This document shows positions 55,347-64,000 of a stretch of 64,000 bases of DNA, in pieces (the stretch's first letter is position 1; each line of letters starts with the position of its first letter). The notes beneath the pieces were generated by a model. That model did not search any database and had not been told where the DNA came from. It saw only the letters and a list, made by a program, of their open reading frames with translations. The translations under genes were made by a program, and so were the position numbers. Origin of the DNA: Desulfobacterales bacterium (lineage in GTDB: Bacteria; Desulfobacterota; Desulfobacteria; Desulfobacterales; JAAELO01); contig JAAELO010000214.1 of NCBI GenBank assembly GCA_024226555.1, forward strand, positions 1-64,000, written 5' to 3'.

Positions 55347-56360
55347 TTAAATACTTTTTCCAGCCTGATTTATCATCTCAACCTCACCCATAACTATAAG
55401 AACCATGTTTTCATCGATAAGTTTATCATGGGGTGGATTGAACTCAATGTCATTGTCATCTTTCCTGGCTCCTAAAATCAGAAGCCCAAATTGGTCTTTA
55501 AGTTTAGACTCACTTATTTTTTTACCCACAAGATTTGATTTTTCTGGGATTATGAGTTCATGAATTCTTAAATTGCCGTCACTTGATCTTAACATTTTAT
55601 CAAGAAAATCTACTGCTGTCGGACGTATCATCTCAGAAGCCATTCTTAAGGAACCGATAAAATTTGGAGAAACAACACTATCTGCACCTGCATTTTTAAG
55701 TTTAGGTTCGAGGTGGATATTGGTAATTTTGCTGATTATACGAATATTTTTATTTAACATTCTTGCGGTCATGGAAAGGTAGATATTGTCTTTATCACTT
55801 GGCAGAGTTAATAGAACTCCCTTTGCTCTTTTTATACCTGCATTAATAAGATTGTAGTCCTCTGTGCAATCACCCTGAATGTAGAGCAGGTTTGGATCTG
55901 AAATAAGACATTTGTCTATACTTTCGGATTTTTCCTCTATTAAAACAAGGGGTTCTTTATTAACTACCATTTCATCAATTAAATGGCCTGTGGCTTCACC
56001 GCCACCGCAAATGATATAGTGATTTTTTAGTTTACTAATCTTTTTATCCATCTTATTTTTCCTCAGAATTCCTGACAGTTCTCCTTCAACAAGCAGTGCT
56101 GTTAGGGAACTTAAACCGTATAAAATGACACCCATACCAAAGGTGATTAAAACCATTGTGAAAATTTTTGCAATTGTGCTGTTGGATATATCTAAAACTT
56201 CTCCATAGCCAACACTTGTTAATGAGATGACAGTCATATAAAGACAGTCAATAATACGTGGTTTACCTTCGAAAATGATGTAGTAACCCAAACTTCCTGC
56301 AATCACTATCAAAGTGATTGTGGAAAGCCACATAAACAATATTTTTTTAATTTTTTCCAT
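55347..56360 (-). CDS. Potassium-channel protein with RCK (TrkA-N/TrkA-C) domains
   Basis: The 337-residue protein has two membrane helices around the selectivity filter TSVGYGEV (near residue 52), then a TrkA-N Rossmann domain (about 112-230: YIICGGGEATGHLIDEM, GDCTEDYNL) and a TrkA-C domain. It is an MthK/Kch-type channel gated by nucleotide or cation. The variant E for D in VGYGE is common in this family. Confidence 0.9.
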   Translation of the reverse strand: MEKIKKILFMWLSTITLIVIAGSLGYYIIFEGKPRIIDCLYMTVISLTSVGYGEVLDISNSTIAKIFTMVLITFGMGVILYGLSSLTALLVEGELSGILRKNKMDKKISKLKNHYIICGGGEATGHLIDEMVVNKEPLVLIEEKSESIDKCLISDPNLLYIQGDCTEDYNLINAGIKRAKGVLLTLPSDKDNIYLSMTARMLNKNIRIISKITNIHLEPKLKNAGADSVVSPNFIGSLRMASEMIRPTAVDFLDKMLRSSDGNLRIHELIIPEKSNLVGKKISESKLKDQFGLLILGARKDDNDIEFNPPHDKLIDENMVLIVMGEVEMINQAGKSI

Positions 56361-56493
56361 AATAATTGTAGATTATTTTTAGTAAAAAAAGCTTAAATCT
56401 GATTTTTTTAGAGATGTATTTATAAGACTTACCTTTTATATTTAAACTATTTTGAACTAATGTTCAAGCAATGATCAATATAGCTAAGGCAAT

Positions 56494-57252
56494 TTAGCCA
56501 ATAAATTTTTTTACTTTTAGATAAAAATCATCACTGTTATCATTCATCATAAAATGCCCGCAATCTTCAATAGCAGTTTTTTCTATCTCATATAACTGTT
56601 TAAGAATTTCCATATCCTGATTATGAGATCCATAAAAAAAGTTTTGTTTACACGGAAGATCTTTAAAAATTTTAATAAGTTCCCCACTATCTGACCACTT
56701 TACAAGTGATAGTGCACTTTCATAAAAGCCTTTTGGAGAGGATTCATGTATAAAGAAACGTCCATCACGTTTATTCTTCATAAGTTCAGGATAAAGATTA
56801 TCATAAAATTCCTTGTATGAAAGAGTTGCAGCTCTTCTGCTTATAATACCACAATCTGATGTTATCAGATTTCCTTCAAGGTTTGCAAAGGTTTCAACTG
56901 GAAGGTTATAGTTTTTACAAAGTATTAATCCCACAGCACCACCCATACTATGGGCAACAATATGAAGCTTATTAAAAGAGAATAATTTTAAAACCTCTGC
57001 ACATATATCCGCATGATCTTCCATTTTGTATGGGAAAAGATCTTTTTTTTCTGAATTTCCAAAACCAGGAAGGTCTATTGTCAGGATTGAATATTTTGAG
57101 AAAAAATCATACTTAAAAACATCGATAAAAGAATCTTTGGAGCACCCTAAACCATGTATAAAAAAGAGAAGTTGATCACCTCCCTCTCTGTAAGAAGTTG
57201 ATACTTTATAATTTTCTTCATTATAGTTAATTGACAAAAATTTGGTTTTCAT
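56494..57252 (-). CDS. Alpha/beta hydrolase
   Basis: The 252-residue hydrolase has FIHGLGCSKDSF, DLPGFGNSEK, the nucleophile elbow HSMGGAVG and the histidine in DCGHFMMND. The acid residue lies in the helical cap region. The natural substrate is unknown. It starts 2 bases after the TraB-like gene, so both form a two-gene unit on the minus strand. Confidence 0.85.
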   Translation of the reverse strand: MKTKFLSINYNEENYKVSTSYREGGDQLLFFIHGLGCSKDSFIDVFKYDFFSKYSILTIDLPGFGNSEKKDLFPYKMEDHADICAEVLKLFSFNKLHIVAHSMGGAVGLILCKNYNLPVETFANLEGNLITSDCGIISRRAATLSYKEFYDNLYPELMKNKRDGRFFIHESSPKGFYESALSLVKWSDSGELIKIFKDLPCKQNFFYGSHNQDMEILKQLYEIEKTAIEDCGHFMMNDNSDDFYLKVKKFIG

Positions 57253-57254
57253 TT

Positions 57255-58700
57255 TTATTTTCGAATAATATTAAAATTGTTATTTTTCAAAATATTTATA
57301 ATGCTGCTTTTACCCATAAAGTGTTCTACCCCAAGAACAACGAAACAATCTCCATTTTTTTTTAAATATGGTTTTATCTTATCAGCTATGGATGAGTTTA
57401 TATAACTGTAATCATCTCTGTATAATTTATTATATTTAATTTTAGCTTTTTTTATCTTAAATATTATATCTTCCATCTCAGTTAAATCACCACAATTCCA
57501 GAAGTCCAGAAGCAGTTCTTTATCCGACTGTTTATGATTGAGTGAATTAAGAGTGTTTTTTAGGAGCTGCTTCCCGTCATATCTCATTATTTGGTTTATA
57601 TAGTCTGATGCGGTATAGAGTTCGGATATCTGTTTTTTGCCACTTCTCCTTAAAAAATATTTGGTAGCGCTATAACTATCGGAATAACCATTTCTTCTCA
57701 TATCCACCTGGGATAGATTAATAGATAGAAGCCAGGGTTTGAATCTTCTAAAGGAAGAAACTGGTAAACCGTATGATTTGACACTTTTTGTAAGCATTTT
57801 ATAAAGATCTTGTGAAATATAATCCTTAATACTTTTTTTACCCTTTATTCTACCTCGTAAAAAATACTTTTGTAGTTCCTCTGAATTCTCAGGAGATCTG
57901 TTCAAATCACATACAAAATATTTTGATTTTTCAAATGCCATTTCAATTTCATTTTTAAATGGATAAAGATCCTTTCTACCAAAAGGAAGCGCTCCAAGAA
58001 TATACACAGAATTCGTATCCCCCTTTACCTCCCAGAAAACTCTTTTAAAGGTATCAAGGCAATACGCTTCACTCATTTTTTCAGTAATTTTTACAAATCC
58101 GATATTTTTTAAGGTTCTATTATTTTCAATATTTTTAAATCTTGAGACCCACAACTTTTCATTTTTTAACAATGTATTGTTAAAAACTGATTTAATATCC
58201 TTTTCATTTTTTTTCATGTAAAAAGGTGTTGACCAGAATGCTAATTTGATTAAGTTGTTATTCGATTTGGTAATATACTCTTTAAAGAGATAGCTTTTAT
58301 TATCTTTTTTAATCTTAAATACCCATACAATCGTATCTGTTTTTTCACTGTACTTTGCACTTAATATTTTTCTTTTTCCCTCATTTATAATGATACTATG
58401 AAGGGATCTAAAGTATTTCATAACGCTTATATCAGTTTTTTCAATAAGAGCTCTTACAAAAATTTTCTGATTCTTTTTCATACCAAAAAAAAGTGGTAAT
58501 TCATCTTTTTTGCTATTCTTTGGGAAATATTTAATGAACATGTCGTGACTGTTTTGTCTTGTGGTTGAAAGACTCCATATTTCCGGAAATTCAACCTTTA
58601 TTCCAATACTATTATTACTATATGTTTTATCCGTTTTCAGGTTGTGGAAACAACCTGTACATAATAACAAAATCAAAAGAGTTGGTTTTAAATGTTTCAA
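57255..58700 (-). CDS. TraB/GumN-like lipoprotein with an N-terminal PsbP/DcrB-like domain
   Basis: The 481-residue protein has a lipobox (LCTGC, C17), an N-terminal beta domain (about 25-190) starting NSIGIKVEFPEIWSLS (PsbP/DcrB-like) and a C-terminal TraB/GumN domain (about 225-480). The second conserved GxxH is kept as LGVEHFMGKSSI. The first is changed from the usual GT-H to ILGALPFG, losing its histidine. TraB/GumN proteins are putative metal-binding proteases. If this histidine is required, this copy is inactive or altered. An alpha/beta hydrolase follows immediately. Confidence 0.7.
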   Translation of the reverse strand: MKHLKPTLLILLLCTGCFHNLKTDKTYSNNSIGIKVEFPEIWSLSTTRQNSHDMFIKYFPKNSKKDELPLFFGMKKNQKIFVRALIEKTDISVMKYFRSLHSIIINEGKRKILSAKYSEKTDTIVWVFKIKKDNKSYLFKEYITKSNNNLIKLAFWSTPFYMKKNEKDIKSVFNNTLLKNEKLWVSRFKNIENNRTLKNIGFVKITEKMSEAYCLDTFKRVFWEVKGDTNSVYILGALPFGRKDLYPFKNEIEMAFEKSKYFVCDLNRSPENSEELQKYFLRGRIKGKKSIKDYISQDLYKMLTKSVKSYGLPVSSFRRFKPWLLSINLSQVDMRRNGYSDSYSATKYFLRRSGKKQISELYTASDYINQIMRYDGKQLLKNTLNSLNHKQSDKELLLDFWNCGDLTEMEDIIFKIKKAKIKYNKLYRDDYSYINSSIADKIKPYLKKNGDCFVVLGVEHFMGKSSIINILKNNNFNIIRK

Positions 58701-58911
58701 AATAATTTATCCTTTTTATGTCTTTTTCGAATCGAGAAGATCGTAAAGCAAACAGAAATTCAAGTCAAATAATGAGTGGAAGCAAGATTTAATTATGGAA
58801 AAGATATTTCAAATAGATTCAGATTTTAATATTTAAATTATCATTTTGACTATATCCTATTATATGGGAATAATTAAGATTTTGTATTGGGGTTAATGTA
58901 TAAATTTTCAT

Positions 58912-60732
58912 TTGAAAGAGATAATTAAATTGTTAAAAAACAAACCTGTAATCGAATCTCAAATCTCAAATATTGAGTCAAGATGCACATCTTGTAATAA
59001 TTGCGTAAAAGATTGTGACTTTCTGGCAAATTATGGAAATCCTGGTGAAATAGCTAAATTTTATAATGAGGACAAAAAGGGCTGTTTTGAGATTGCTTAT
59101 AAATGTAGTTTATGCTCCCTATGTATTGCGAGGTGCCCTGAAGAATTAGACCCTTCTTCCATGTTTCTGTCAATGAGGCGGGAAGCTGTTAAAGATGGTT
59201 ATGATCTTAAGAGATATTCAGGTATTTTAAATTATGAGAAAAAGGGTTATTCAAAAAAATACTCTTTCTATTTGATTCCCGATGGTTGCGATACTATTTT
59301 TTTCCCAGGTTGCTCACTACCAGGAACAAGACCTGAAACAACAAAAAAAACTATAGAATCTTTGCTAAAGAGAGATTCAAAGACCGGTATCGTCCTATCT
59401 TGCTGCACAAAACCATCCCATGATCTTGGAAGAGAAAATTTTTTTCATTCAGTTTTTAATGAAATGAAAGAATACTTAATAGGGCAAGGTGTGAAAAATG
59501 TAATTGTTGCATGCCCAAACTGTTACAAAATATTCAGTGATTATGCAAAAGAGTTTAATACAAAAACAGTCTATGAGGTTCTTTCTGAATCACCTAAGTT
59601 GCATGATTTAAATGGTAAAGTCTCTATCCATGATTCCTGTGTGGTAAGATTTGAAAATAGGATTCAAAGTTCGGTAAGGGAGTTGACAGAAAATTTAGGA
59701 TTATCAACATTTGAGATGATCCATTCAAAAAAGAACACGTTCTGTTGTGGTGAGGGTGGATCTGTCGGATTTACCGAGCCTTCTTTAGTTAACAGCTGGA
59801 TTAATAAAAGAGCCAGGGAAGCAGAGAATCAGAAAGTTGTTACATATTGTTCAGGGTGTTCAAACATGCTTTCTGGCAAAGTTGATACTGTTCATATTCT
59901 TGATCTGGTTTCAAGTCCCGAAAAAGCAATCAAAGGAAATTTAAAAATATCTAAAGCTCCTTTTACCTATCTAAACAGGCTTTCTTTAAAAAAGAGCCTA
60001 AAAAAAACAAATAAGGATAATATTCGTCAAAATATTGATTTAAAAGAAAAAGGCAAGGGTAGTTTGTCAGCAAGATTTATTGTTTTATCATTAATCATTG
60101 CAGCAATCATAGGAATGAGGGTTTCCGGTTTATCTGATTACCTTGATCAGGATAAACTAAGAGATTTAATAGCTACATATGGAAATCTTGCACCACTACT
60201 GTTTATGATGATTTATGCAATTGCCCCATCTCTTTTCCTGCCAGGTCTCCCAATAACCATTGTCGGGGGTATTTTATTCGGTCCCGTTTGGGGAGTTGTA
60301 TACTCTATAACAGGGGCAACAACAGGGGCTGGGATCGCCTTTTTAATTTCAAGGTATGTCTCTGGTAGCTTCATTGAAGCAAAACTTGATAGTTCAAAAT
60401 GGGATAAGCTAAACGATAGTGTCGAAAAACAGGGGTGGAAAATTGTAGCAATTACCAGGCTGATCCCCCTTTTTCCTTTCAATCTCTTAAACTATGCTTT
60501 TGGGCTTACGAAGATAAAGTTTTCACATTATATTGTTTCAACATTTATTTTTATGCTTCCAGCATGTATCTCATTAATTGTTTTCTCAAGCTCGTTTCTC
60601 GATCTCTTAAAAGGTAACATCACAATTGAGTTTACCATTGGCCTGTTGCTTATGATTCAGGTTTCATTGTTTCCGGTTATTTACAGGAAATTCAGAAAAA
60701 AGGAAATCTCAATTGAAAAGGAAAGGGTTTAA
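58912..60732 (+). CDS. Fusion of a GlpC/HdrD-like Fe-S (CCG) domain to a VTT (TVP38/DedA) membrane domain
   Basis: The 606-residue protein has two ferredoxin-type clusters (C25, C28, C31, C35 and C65, C68, C71, C75), then a CCG-type module with two repeats. The first repeat has C134, C164-C165, C201 and C204; the second has C243, C278-C279, C313 and C316. A basic linker follows, and residues about 385-600 form a VTT/DedA domain with five or six spans (FLPGLPITIVGGILFGP, ITRLIPLFPFNLLNYAFGL). CCG/ferredoxin proteins usually act with flavin or heme oxidoreductases, and VTT proteins act in lipid scrambling or transport. The start is TTG, as no ATG fits. A secreted rhodanese gene follows after 2 bases. 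Confidence 0.85.
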   Translation: MKEIIKLLKNKPVIESQISNIESRCTSCNNCVKDCDFLANYGNPGEIAKFYNEDKKGCFEIAYKCSLCSLCIARCPEELDPSSMFLSMRREAVKDGYDLKRYSGILNYEKKGYSKKYSFYLIPDGCDTIFFPGCSLPGTRPETTKKTIESLLKRDSKTGIVLSCCTKPSHDLGRENFFHSVFNEMKEYLIGQGVKNVIVACPNCYKIFSDYAKEFNTKTVYEVLSESPKLHDLNGKVSIHDSCVVRFENRIQSSVRELTENLGLSTFEMIHSKKNTFCCGEGGSVGFTEPSLVNSWINKRAREAENQKVVTYCSGCSNMLSGKVDTVHILDLVSSPEKAIKGNLKISKAPFTYLNRLSLKKSLKKTNKDNIRQNIDLKEKGKGSLSARFIVLSLIIAAIIGMRVSGLSDYLDQDKLRDLIATYGNLAPLLFMMIYAIAPSLFLPGLPITIVGGILFGPVWGVVYSITGATTGAGIAFLISRYVSGSFIEAKLDSSKWDKLNDSVEKQGWKIVAITRLIPLFPFNLLNYAFGLTKIKFSHYIVSTFIFMLPACISLIVFSSSFLDLLKGNITIEFTIGLLLMIQVSLFPVIYRKFRKKEISIEKERV

Positions 60733-60734
60733 AA

Positions 60735-61979
60735 TTGAATTATTCTCTAAACAGAATAGCAATATCGTTAGTTCTTTTCACCTCACTTACTCTGGCAACC
60801 AATACTCTTTATGCTTCAGGCTATGATAAATACTTTGTAACATCCTCATGGCTAAAGAAAAATATAGATAAAAAAGGTCTTGTTATAATAGATGCAAGAG
60901 AGGGAGATGCATATAGTGATGGTCACATAAATGGATCTCGATCTCTGAAATGGAAACAGGTATCCGACATGACAAAACCTTTTGCCCATAGAGGATGGGG
61001 AACAGTAACAGATAAGAATCTTCTTGAAGGAGTTATATCAAAAACAGGGATTACAAAAAAATCTGAGATCATTATTTATGCAGATACCAAAAATGGTTGG
61101 GGAGAAGATGGTAGGATATACTGGACCTTTAGGATTGCAGGCCTTACAAATATAAGAATTTTAGACGGTGGAATTGATGGGTGGGAAAATTCTAAAGGAG
61201 ATATAAATGAAGATGTTGTCAATGTGCAAAGAAGTGATTTCAAATTAAAAAAACTATCCCTTAATAATTCTATTGATACAAATGATTTAATTAAAGATTA
61301 TAAAAATTATAAAATTTTAGATACAAGAACTTTAAATGAATATAAGGGAGCTCGTAAGTATGGAGAGAAAAGAGGTGGGCATCTCCCTGGTTCAACCCTT
61401 ATGCCTTTTAAATTTTTTTTAAACAATGGTTACGTTAAATCTGAAAAAGAACTTATCAATATCATTTCATCAAAAGGTATTACCAAAAAGGATAACATTG
61501 TTACTTACTGTACAGCAGGTATCAGATCGGCCTATGTGCAGGTTGTTCTTGAGATGCTTGGGTACAAAATTAAAAACTACGATGAATCTTTTTATATATG
61601 GGCAACGGAGAAAGAAACAAAATTAGGCTTTGTTAAAGATGGTTTACCTTATAATTCTATTACAATGAAGCAATTTAATGATGATCTAAAGTCTTCTGAA
61701 AATTATATCCTGATTGATATTCAAAACAAAAATGATTTTGTTAAAGATCATTTTAACGATGCCATTGGAACTGATGCATATCCCGTAAAAAGCAAAAATG
61801 ATAAGATAAAGCTCGATAAAGCTCTGAACATTTTGAAAAGTTCTGAGAAAAATATTATTACAATAAGCCCAAAGAGTAATGATAGTGCAAGAAGAGCTTT
61901 TAACCACCTTAAAAGTAAAGGTATTAAACAAAACAGAATGTTTATACTTGACGGGCAAAGGAGCAGCTGGTTTTTTTAA
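60735..61979 (+). CDS. Secreted triple-rhodanese-domain protein
   Basis: The 414-residue protein has a signal peptide (AISLVLFTSLTLATNTLYAS) and three rhodanese-like domains. The first (about 35-155) has YADTKNGWG in place of the catalytic cysteine loop. The second (about 180-290) has the active loop CTAGIRS with C259. The third (about 310-414) is degenerate. It probably moves sulfur in the periplasm. It starts with TTG, 8 bases after GGAAAGGG, and immediately follows the Fe-S/VTT fusion, implying a joint sulfur or redox role (inference). Confidence 0.85.
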   Translation: MNYSLNRIAISLVLFTSLTLATNTLYASGYDKYFVTSSWLKKNIDKKGLVIIDAREGDAYSDGHINGSRSLKWKQVSDMTKPFAHRGWGTVTDKNLLEGVISKTGITKKSEIIIYADTKNGWGEDGRIYWTFRIAGLTNIRILDGGIDGWENSKGDINEDVVNVQRSDFKLKKLSLNNSIDTNDLIKDYKNYKILDTRTLNEYKGARKYGEKRGGHLPGSTLMPFKFFLNNGYVKSEKELINIISSKGITKKDNIVTYCTAGIRSAYVQVVLEMLGYKIKNYDESFYIWATEKETKLGFVKDGLPYNSITMKQFNDDLKSSENYILIDIQNKNDFVKDHFNDAIGTDAYPVKSKNDKIKLDKALNILKSSEKNIITISPKSNDSARRAFNHLKSKGIKQNRMFILDGQRSSWFF

Positions 61980-62008
61980 AAACCACTGAAAAATGTTTTT
62001 TAGAAAAA

Positions 62009-62239
62009 TTAATACAGAACATATTTAACAAGACTTTTCATATTTCCTTTCCAGGAACACCCCGTACATAATATTTTTGAGAAACTATAACCTGTTAAAT
62101 CGCAATTTGATTCTTTAGTTGGAACCGGTTTTTTTTGATAATTCACATGGAAGTAGATATTTTCATTATCATCTGATTTGATATATAACCTGTGTAGTCC
62201 GCATTGTGGACATAGGAGATACTTATCTAATTTGGACAT
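62009..62239 (-). CDS. Small zinc-ribbon-like protein
   Basis: The 76-residue protein has CPQCG (C10/C13) and CTGC (C58/C61) pairs that can bind one zinc, with GYSFSKILCTGCSWKGNM near the end. No family is recognised. It converges with the rhodanese gene. Confidence 0.6.
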   Translation of the reverse strand: MSKLDKYLLCPQCGLHRLYIKSDDNENIYFHVNYQKKPVPTKESNCDLTGYSFSKILCTGCSWKGNMKSLVKYVLY

Positions 62240-62320
62240 AATAGGTCTTAATAATCCTTAATATTTAATGTGAAGCAGCTTGTTTCTAACGATAATATAA
62301 CCTAAATTCTTTTCAGGCAA

Positions 62321-62450
62321 ACGGATTTTTGGTGTTACTCATAATCAAGAGAATTTTTGGGGGAGTATTAAAATAAACAGTGAAAAGAGAATAAACATTG
62401 ATTAATAATTCTTCTTAATGGTATCTGTTAAGTAACACACAAAAATCCGT
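62321..62450. repeat. Second inverted-repeat element near the flavodoxin pseudogene
   Basis: ACGGATTTTTGGTGTTACT (321-339) is inverted as AGTAACACACAAAAATCCGT (431-450) with one base inserted; about 91 bases lie between. It is a small non-coding element or paired regulatory site, unlike the GGGAA family, and it fills most of the 62240-62467 gap. No flanking duplication is clear. Confidence 0.55.
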
Positions 62451-62467
62451 ATATTCATAATTAACTT

Positions 62468-63054
62468 TTAAACTGACTTAACCAGCGTACTAACCCACTT
62501 GTTTATATCAGTACTATTTCTAAAAGGATCTCCATCTACTTTCAGGGATGAACCCGCAAGAGATCCATTCTTTGAAGATATTAACTCTTCTATTTGATCT
62601 ACAGCACTGCAAAAATACTTGTAAGAACTATCACCACATCCGAACACCCCAATTTTTTTATTTATAAACTGATATTGACCGATTTCATTATAAAAAGGTT
62701 TAAAACCAGATTGCATTTCGAATTCATCTTCACCAAAAGACCATGTGGAACAACCAAAAACCATCAGGTCATAATCTTTATCCAGTTCATTTATTTCAGT
62801 ATTTAAAACATTTCTTTTTGTAACTTTGAAACCGTTTTTCTTAAGGGAATCTCTAATAACTGATCTTTTTGCGAAACACATCGTTATAACAAAAATAAAA
62901 CTGTAGTAAAATCAACCCGTTGTTTTTTGTTATGCCTTGTTTTTCATCAAAAATTCTAATTATTAGAGGTTCTCTTAAGAGATTTTTTAATTATATCTGC
63001 AGTATTTTTTGTATTTCCGTTTGTTGAACCATATACGATTAGAGCATTAGCCAT
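62468..63054 (-). pseudogene. Flavodoxin gene disrupted by a MITE-like element
   Basis: The start (MANALIVYGSTNGNTKNTAD) has a flavodoxin phosphate loop GSTNGNTK and a strong AAAGGAGG upstream. The rest (NEIDK-like core FGCSTWSFGEDEFEMQ, FGCGDSSYKYF, DQIEELI) continues after an insertion at 62845-62974. Total length 587 bases minus the 130-base element and one TTAA leaves 453 bases, exactly 151 codons, and the join reads SLKKNGFKV in frame. As it stands the upstream part stops after 34 residues (ending KRTSNN), so the electron carrier is knocked out here. Confidence 0.9.
62845..62974. mobile_element. MITE-like element inserted in flavodoxin
   Basis: The 130-bp copy, GGGAATCTCTAATAACTG to AATTATTAGAGGTTCTC, is flanked by perfect TTAA duplications (62841-62844 and 62975-62978). 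It sits in the coding sequence of a recognisable flavodoxin, which proves the family has moved by a mechanism that duplicates 4 bases. Confidence 0.93.
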
Positions 63055-63291
63055 TATGTCCTCCTTTTAAAAAGGAACTATAAATAGAACTAAAAAATAA
63101 CATAGAACAGTATAATTAGTTGTCAATAATATATTTCGTTGATGCTAAGATATTTCATTTGCCAGTATTTACATCCTTATAAACATTATTATATTATGTC
63201 ATTAGAAAAATATCATTTACAAACTATTTTGCTGATTTTGTTTTTATAATTTGTTACTCTTATTGAAAAACCTAAAAAAAGGGGTTTTAAA

Positions 63292-64000
63292 ATGATCGAT
63301 TTTATTCAACAGTTTCACCCTGTAACCCAGGCATTGATAGCTACCCTTTTTACATGGGGTATGACAGCGGCGGGGGCTGCAATAGTTTTGTTCTCAAATA
63401 CAGTGAATAAAAAATTCCTTGATTCAATGCTTGGTTTTGCAGCTGGAGTGATGATAGCAGCAAGCTTCTGGTCTCTTCTTGCACCAGGAATCGAGATGGC
63501 TGAAGGGCTTCATATGACCCCGTGGCTTGTTGCAGCTATAGGCTTTATGGCTGGGGGCATTGTTATGAGGCTTACAGATAAATTCCTTCCACATCTTCAC
63601 CCTACTCTTGAGATGGATAAAAGTGAAGGTATTAAGACATCCTGGCAAAGAAGTACTTTGCTTGTCTTAGCAATAACACTTCATAACATCCCGGAAGGTC
63701 TTGCTGTGGGTGTGGCGTTTGGTGCAGTCGCTGCAAATTTACCTTCTGCAACTATTGGTGGTGCAATAGCACTTGCAATAGGTATTGGGATACAGAATTT
63801 TCCTGAGGGTACAGCTGTTTCCATGCCTCTAAGAAGAGAAGGTATGGGCAAATGGAAAAGTTTTTTTATGGGACAGGCATCAGGTGTTGTTGAACCAATA
63901 GCAGGGGTTGCCGGTGCATTTTTTGTAATACATATGCAAAGCGTTCTCCCTTATGCACTATGTTTTGCGGCAGGAGCAATGATCTTTGTAGTTGTAGAGG
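63292..64000 (+). CDS. ZIP-family metal transporter (partial, runs off the window)
   Basis: An ATG after AGGGG opens a frame of 236 codons with no stop before the window ends. The product has hydrophobic spans and the ZIP signature in helix IV, TLHNIPEGLAVGVAFG, and in helix V, IGIQNFPEGTAVSMPL, with metal-binding H, N and E. It imports zinc or a related divalent metal. The 5' gap (63055-63291) has no other gene. Confidence 0.92.
   Translation, partial: MIDFIQQFHPVTQALIATLFTWGMTAAGAAIVLFSNTVNKKFLDSMLGFAAGVMIAASFWSLLAPGIEMAEGLHMTPWLVAAIGFMAGGIVMRLTDKFLPHLHPTLEMDKSEGIKTSWQRSTLLVLAITLHNIPEGLAVGVAFGAVAANLPSATIGGAIALAIGIGIQNFPEGTAVSMPLRREGMGKWKSFFMGQASGVVEPIAGVAGAFFVIHMQSVLPYALCFAAGAMIFVVVE

Overview
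The window is AT-rich chromosomal DNA from a Gram-negative (diderm) bacterium. A complete Tol-Pal operon, a complete Mla lipid-transport operon, many lipoproteins, groESL, ruvCAB, dnaX-recR and the usual core genes are present. A DUF6178-type protein, YkgJ-type cysteine-cluster proteins, a 'core' MetE-like methionine synthase, CCG-type Fe-S proteins and FdhD/LarE suggest an anaerobic, deltaproteobacterium-like (Desulfobacterota-type) lineage. That placement is an inference from gene content; no 16S gene is present.

Layout. 1-135: end of a probable TetR-type regulator. 0.5-3.5 kb: CheY, a cytoplasmic NMT1/NrtA-like ligand-binding protein, and a protein that fuses the two. 4.2-6.4 kb: small proteins, an acyltransferase and a PilZ-like protein. 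6.4-10.1 kb: mlaEFDCA (minus strand). 10.2-12.2 kb: larE, then rplM-rpsI. 12.3-15 kb: L,D-transpeptidase, membrane protein and bactofilin (cell-shape module). 15.1-22.4 kb: tolQRAB-pal-cpoB-ruvCAB, one collinear minus-strand block. 22.7-25.2 kb: groESL and an FmdB-like zinc ribbon. 25.6 kb: a 32-residue bS22-like ribosomal protein. 26.1-28.2 kb: hflKC. 28.8-33.5 kb: dciA-like, trmN6-like, tRNA-Ser(GGA), dnaX-ybaB-recR-ykgJ. 33.6-39.5 kb: MoxR/VWA/Cys-rich/DUF6178 cluster and the MetE-like enzyme. 39.9-44.4 kb: tatA, UbiA-type prenyltransferase, methyltransferase, parvulin, YheT-like hydrolase, fdhD. 44.7 kb: a decayed glyoxalase I. 45.9-48.1 kb: a membrane protein/VWA-lipoprotein pair of unknown function. 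48.2-54.7 kb: an HD-GYP protein, a NifA-like sigma-54 activator and a basic amino-acid ABC importer. 54.7-64 kb: cNMP-binding protein, K+ channel, hydrolase, TraB-like lipoprotein, a novel Fe-S/VTT membrane fusion with a triple rhodanese, a flavodoxin pseudogene and a ZIP transporter.

The most striking feature is a family of short non-coding mobile elements (MITE-like), about 17 copies and fragments in 64 kb. The termini are close to GGGAAYCTCTAATAAYT in inverted orientation, and the best copies are flanked by 4-bp direct repeats (TTAA, TTTA, TTGA or TATA). Standard copies are about 130-195 bp, long ones about 230-266 bp, and minimal hairpin copies about 38-55 bp. One copy (62845-62974) sits inside a flavodoxin gene: removing it with one TTAA copy restores a continuous 150-codon frame, which is direct evidence of transposition. 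Many copies abut stop codons, and several supply part of the stop codon or ribosome-binding region of the adjoining gene. No encoding transposase lies in the window.

Other points of interest are the CheY/NMT1 Rosetta-stone cluster, the Fe-S/VTT fusion with its rhodanese partner, a likely A9 slippage site in dnaX, and two further unrelated inverted-repeat elements (51365-51472 and 62321-62450).
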